Positions 35,326 to 35,899 of a stretch of DNA of 35,899 bases are shown piece after piece. Under the pieces are notes generated by a model. The model saw only the letters and a program-made list of their open reading frames with translations. It ran no database searches and was not told the DNA's origin. This DNA comes from Candidatus Micrarchaeota archaeon CG1_02_51_15 (GTDB taxonomy: Archaea > Micrarchaeota > Micrarchaeia > Norongarragalinales > UBA8480): the NCBI GenBank assembly GCA_001871495.1, contig MNVG01000053.1:1-35899 (forward strand), in the 5' to 3' direction. Position 1 is the first letter of the stretch. Every line of letters starts with the position of its first letter. The translations under genes and the position numbers were made by a program.

Positions 35326-35898
35326 CTAGCCGAACATGGCTTTTTCGTCGGCGCGCTTGTACGCGTAAATTTCGTTGGGCTTGAACCACAACCCGATTTC
35401 GTTTTCGGCTTCGCCTTTGTTGCCTGAAGCGTGCATTATGTTGCGGATAGGCCGCTTGCGCACGTTCGCCAAGTAAGACGAGTCAATCGAGTAATCGCCG
35501 CGGATTGTTCCAGGTGCGGCCAAAGTCGGAAGCGTGTTTCCGCAGTGCTTGCGGATAATGTCTATTGCGCAGTGGCCTTCCCAAATCATTGCCACTACTG
35601 GGCCTGATGAGAGGTATTCGCAAAGCCATTCCTTGACTTTTTTGCCTATTGACAAGTCGTCACTGCAACCCATGTCCTTGGCAACGTCCAAGTTGTGTTC
35701 TTTGTAAAAAGAAACCGTTTTGTTGCCCACGCTGCGCAACCAGCCTTCGTCCGAAGGATAGTGCTTTGCAACGAATTCCTTTGACGGTTGCACCATCTTC
35801 ATTGCGACCAACTTGAGTCCGCAGCGTTCGAAACGCGTTATGCAGTCGCCTATTATTCCCCGTTGCACTCCGTCTGGTTTTATTGCTACAAAAGTCCT
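35326..35898 (-). CDS. ndk: Nucleoside diphosphate kinase (5' end truncated by window)
   Basis: [60 protein letters not shown]. Confidence 0.93.
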   Translation of the reverse strand, partial: RTFVAIKPDGVQRGIIGDCITRFERCGLKLVAMKMVQPSKEFVAKHYPSDEGWLRSVGNKTVSFYKEHNLDVAKDMGCSDDLSIGKKVKEWLCEYLSSGPVVAMIWEGHCAIDIIRKHCGNTLPTLAAPGTIRGDYSIDSSYLANVRKRPIRNIMHASGNKGEAENEIGLWFKPNEIYAYKRADEKAMFG

Positions 35899-35899
35899 T

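Noticed and set aside
1-35899. CRISPR array or defence island
   Set aside because: No regularly spaced direct repeats and no Cas, restriction-modification or toxin-antitoxin genes recognised.

Overview
The window is archaeal (probably a DPANN-type lineage; this is inference). It encodes aIF5B/IF-2, ribosomal protein S6e, deoxyhypusine synthase, a long tRNA-splicing endonuclease and CDP-archaeol synthase. It also carries what looks like a complete archaeal-type mevalonate pathway, spread over about 17 kb: thiolase, DUF35, HMG-CoA synthase, HMG-CoA reductase, mevalonate kinase, UbiX, UbiD-type decarboxylase, aconitase-X large and small subunits, isopentenyl phosphate kinase and type 1 IPP isomerase. 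There is one tRNA-Gln(CUG). Two mobile-element loci are present: a disrupted IS200/IS605-like Y1 transposase near 0.5-1.0 kb, and an IS1595/ISXO2-like element at 24.13-25.07 kb next to a second transposase remnant. The most unusual signal is a family of roughly 50-60 nt double-hairpin palindromic insertions. They share architecture and a CAAG-C[T/G]TTT left end, and sit inside a truncated Nudix gene, the Y1 transposase and, twice, the IS1595 transposase. Removing one copy by hand restores the Y1 transposase reading frame exactly; removing another restores a canonical catalytic motif in the IS1595 transposase. Other notable items are a sigma-70-like protein with three sigma4-like modules, a methyltransferase-phosphoribosyltransferase fusion, and several genes split by frameshifts or an in-frame stop. 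All calls come from reading the sequence and the supplied ORF translations; no database search was run.
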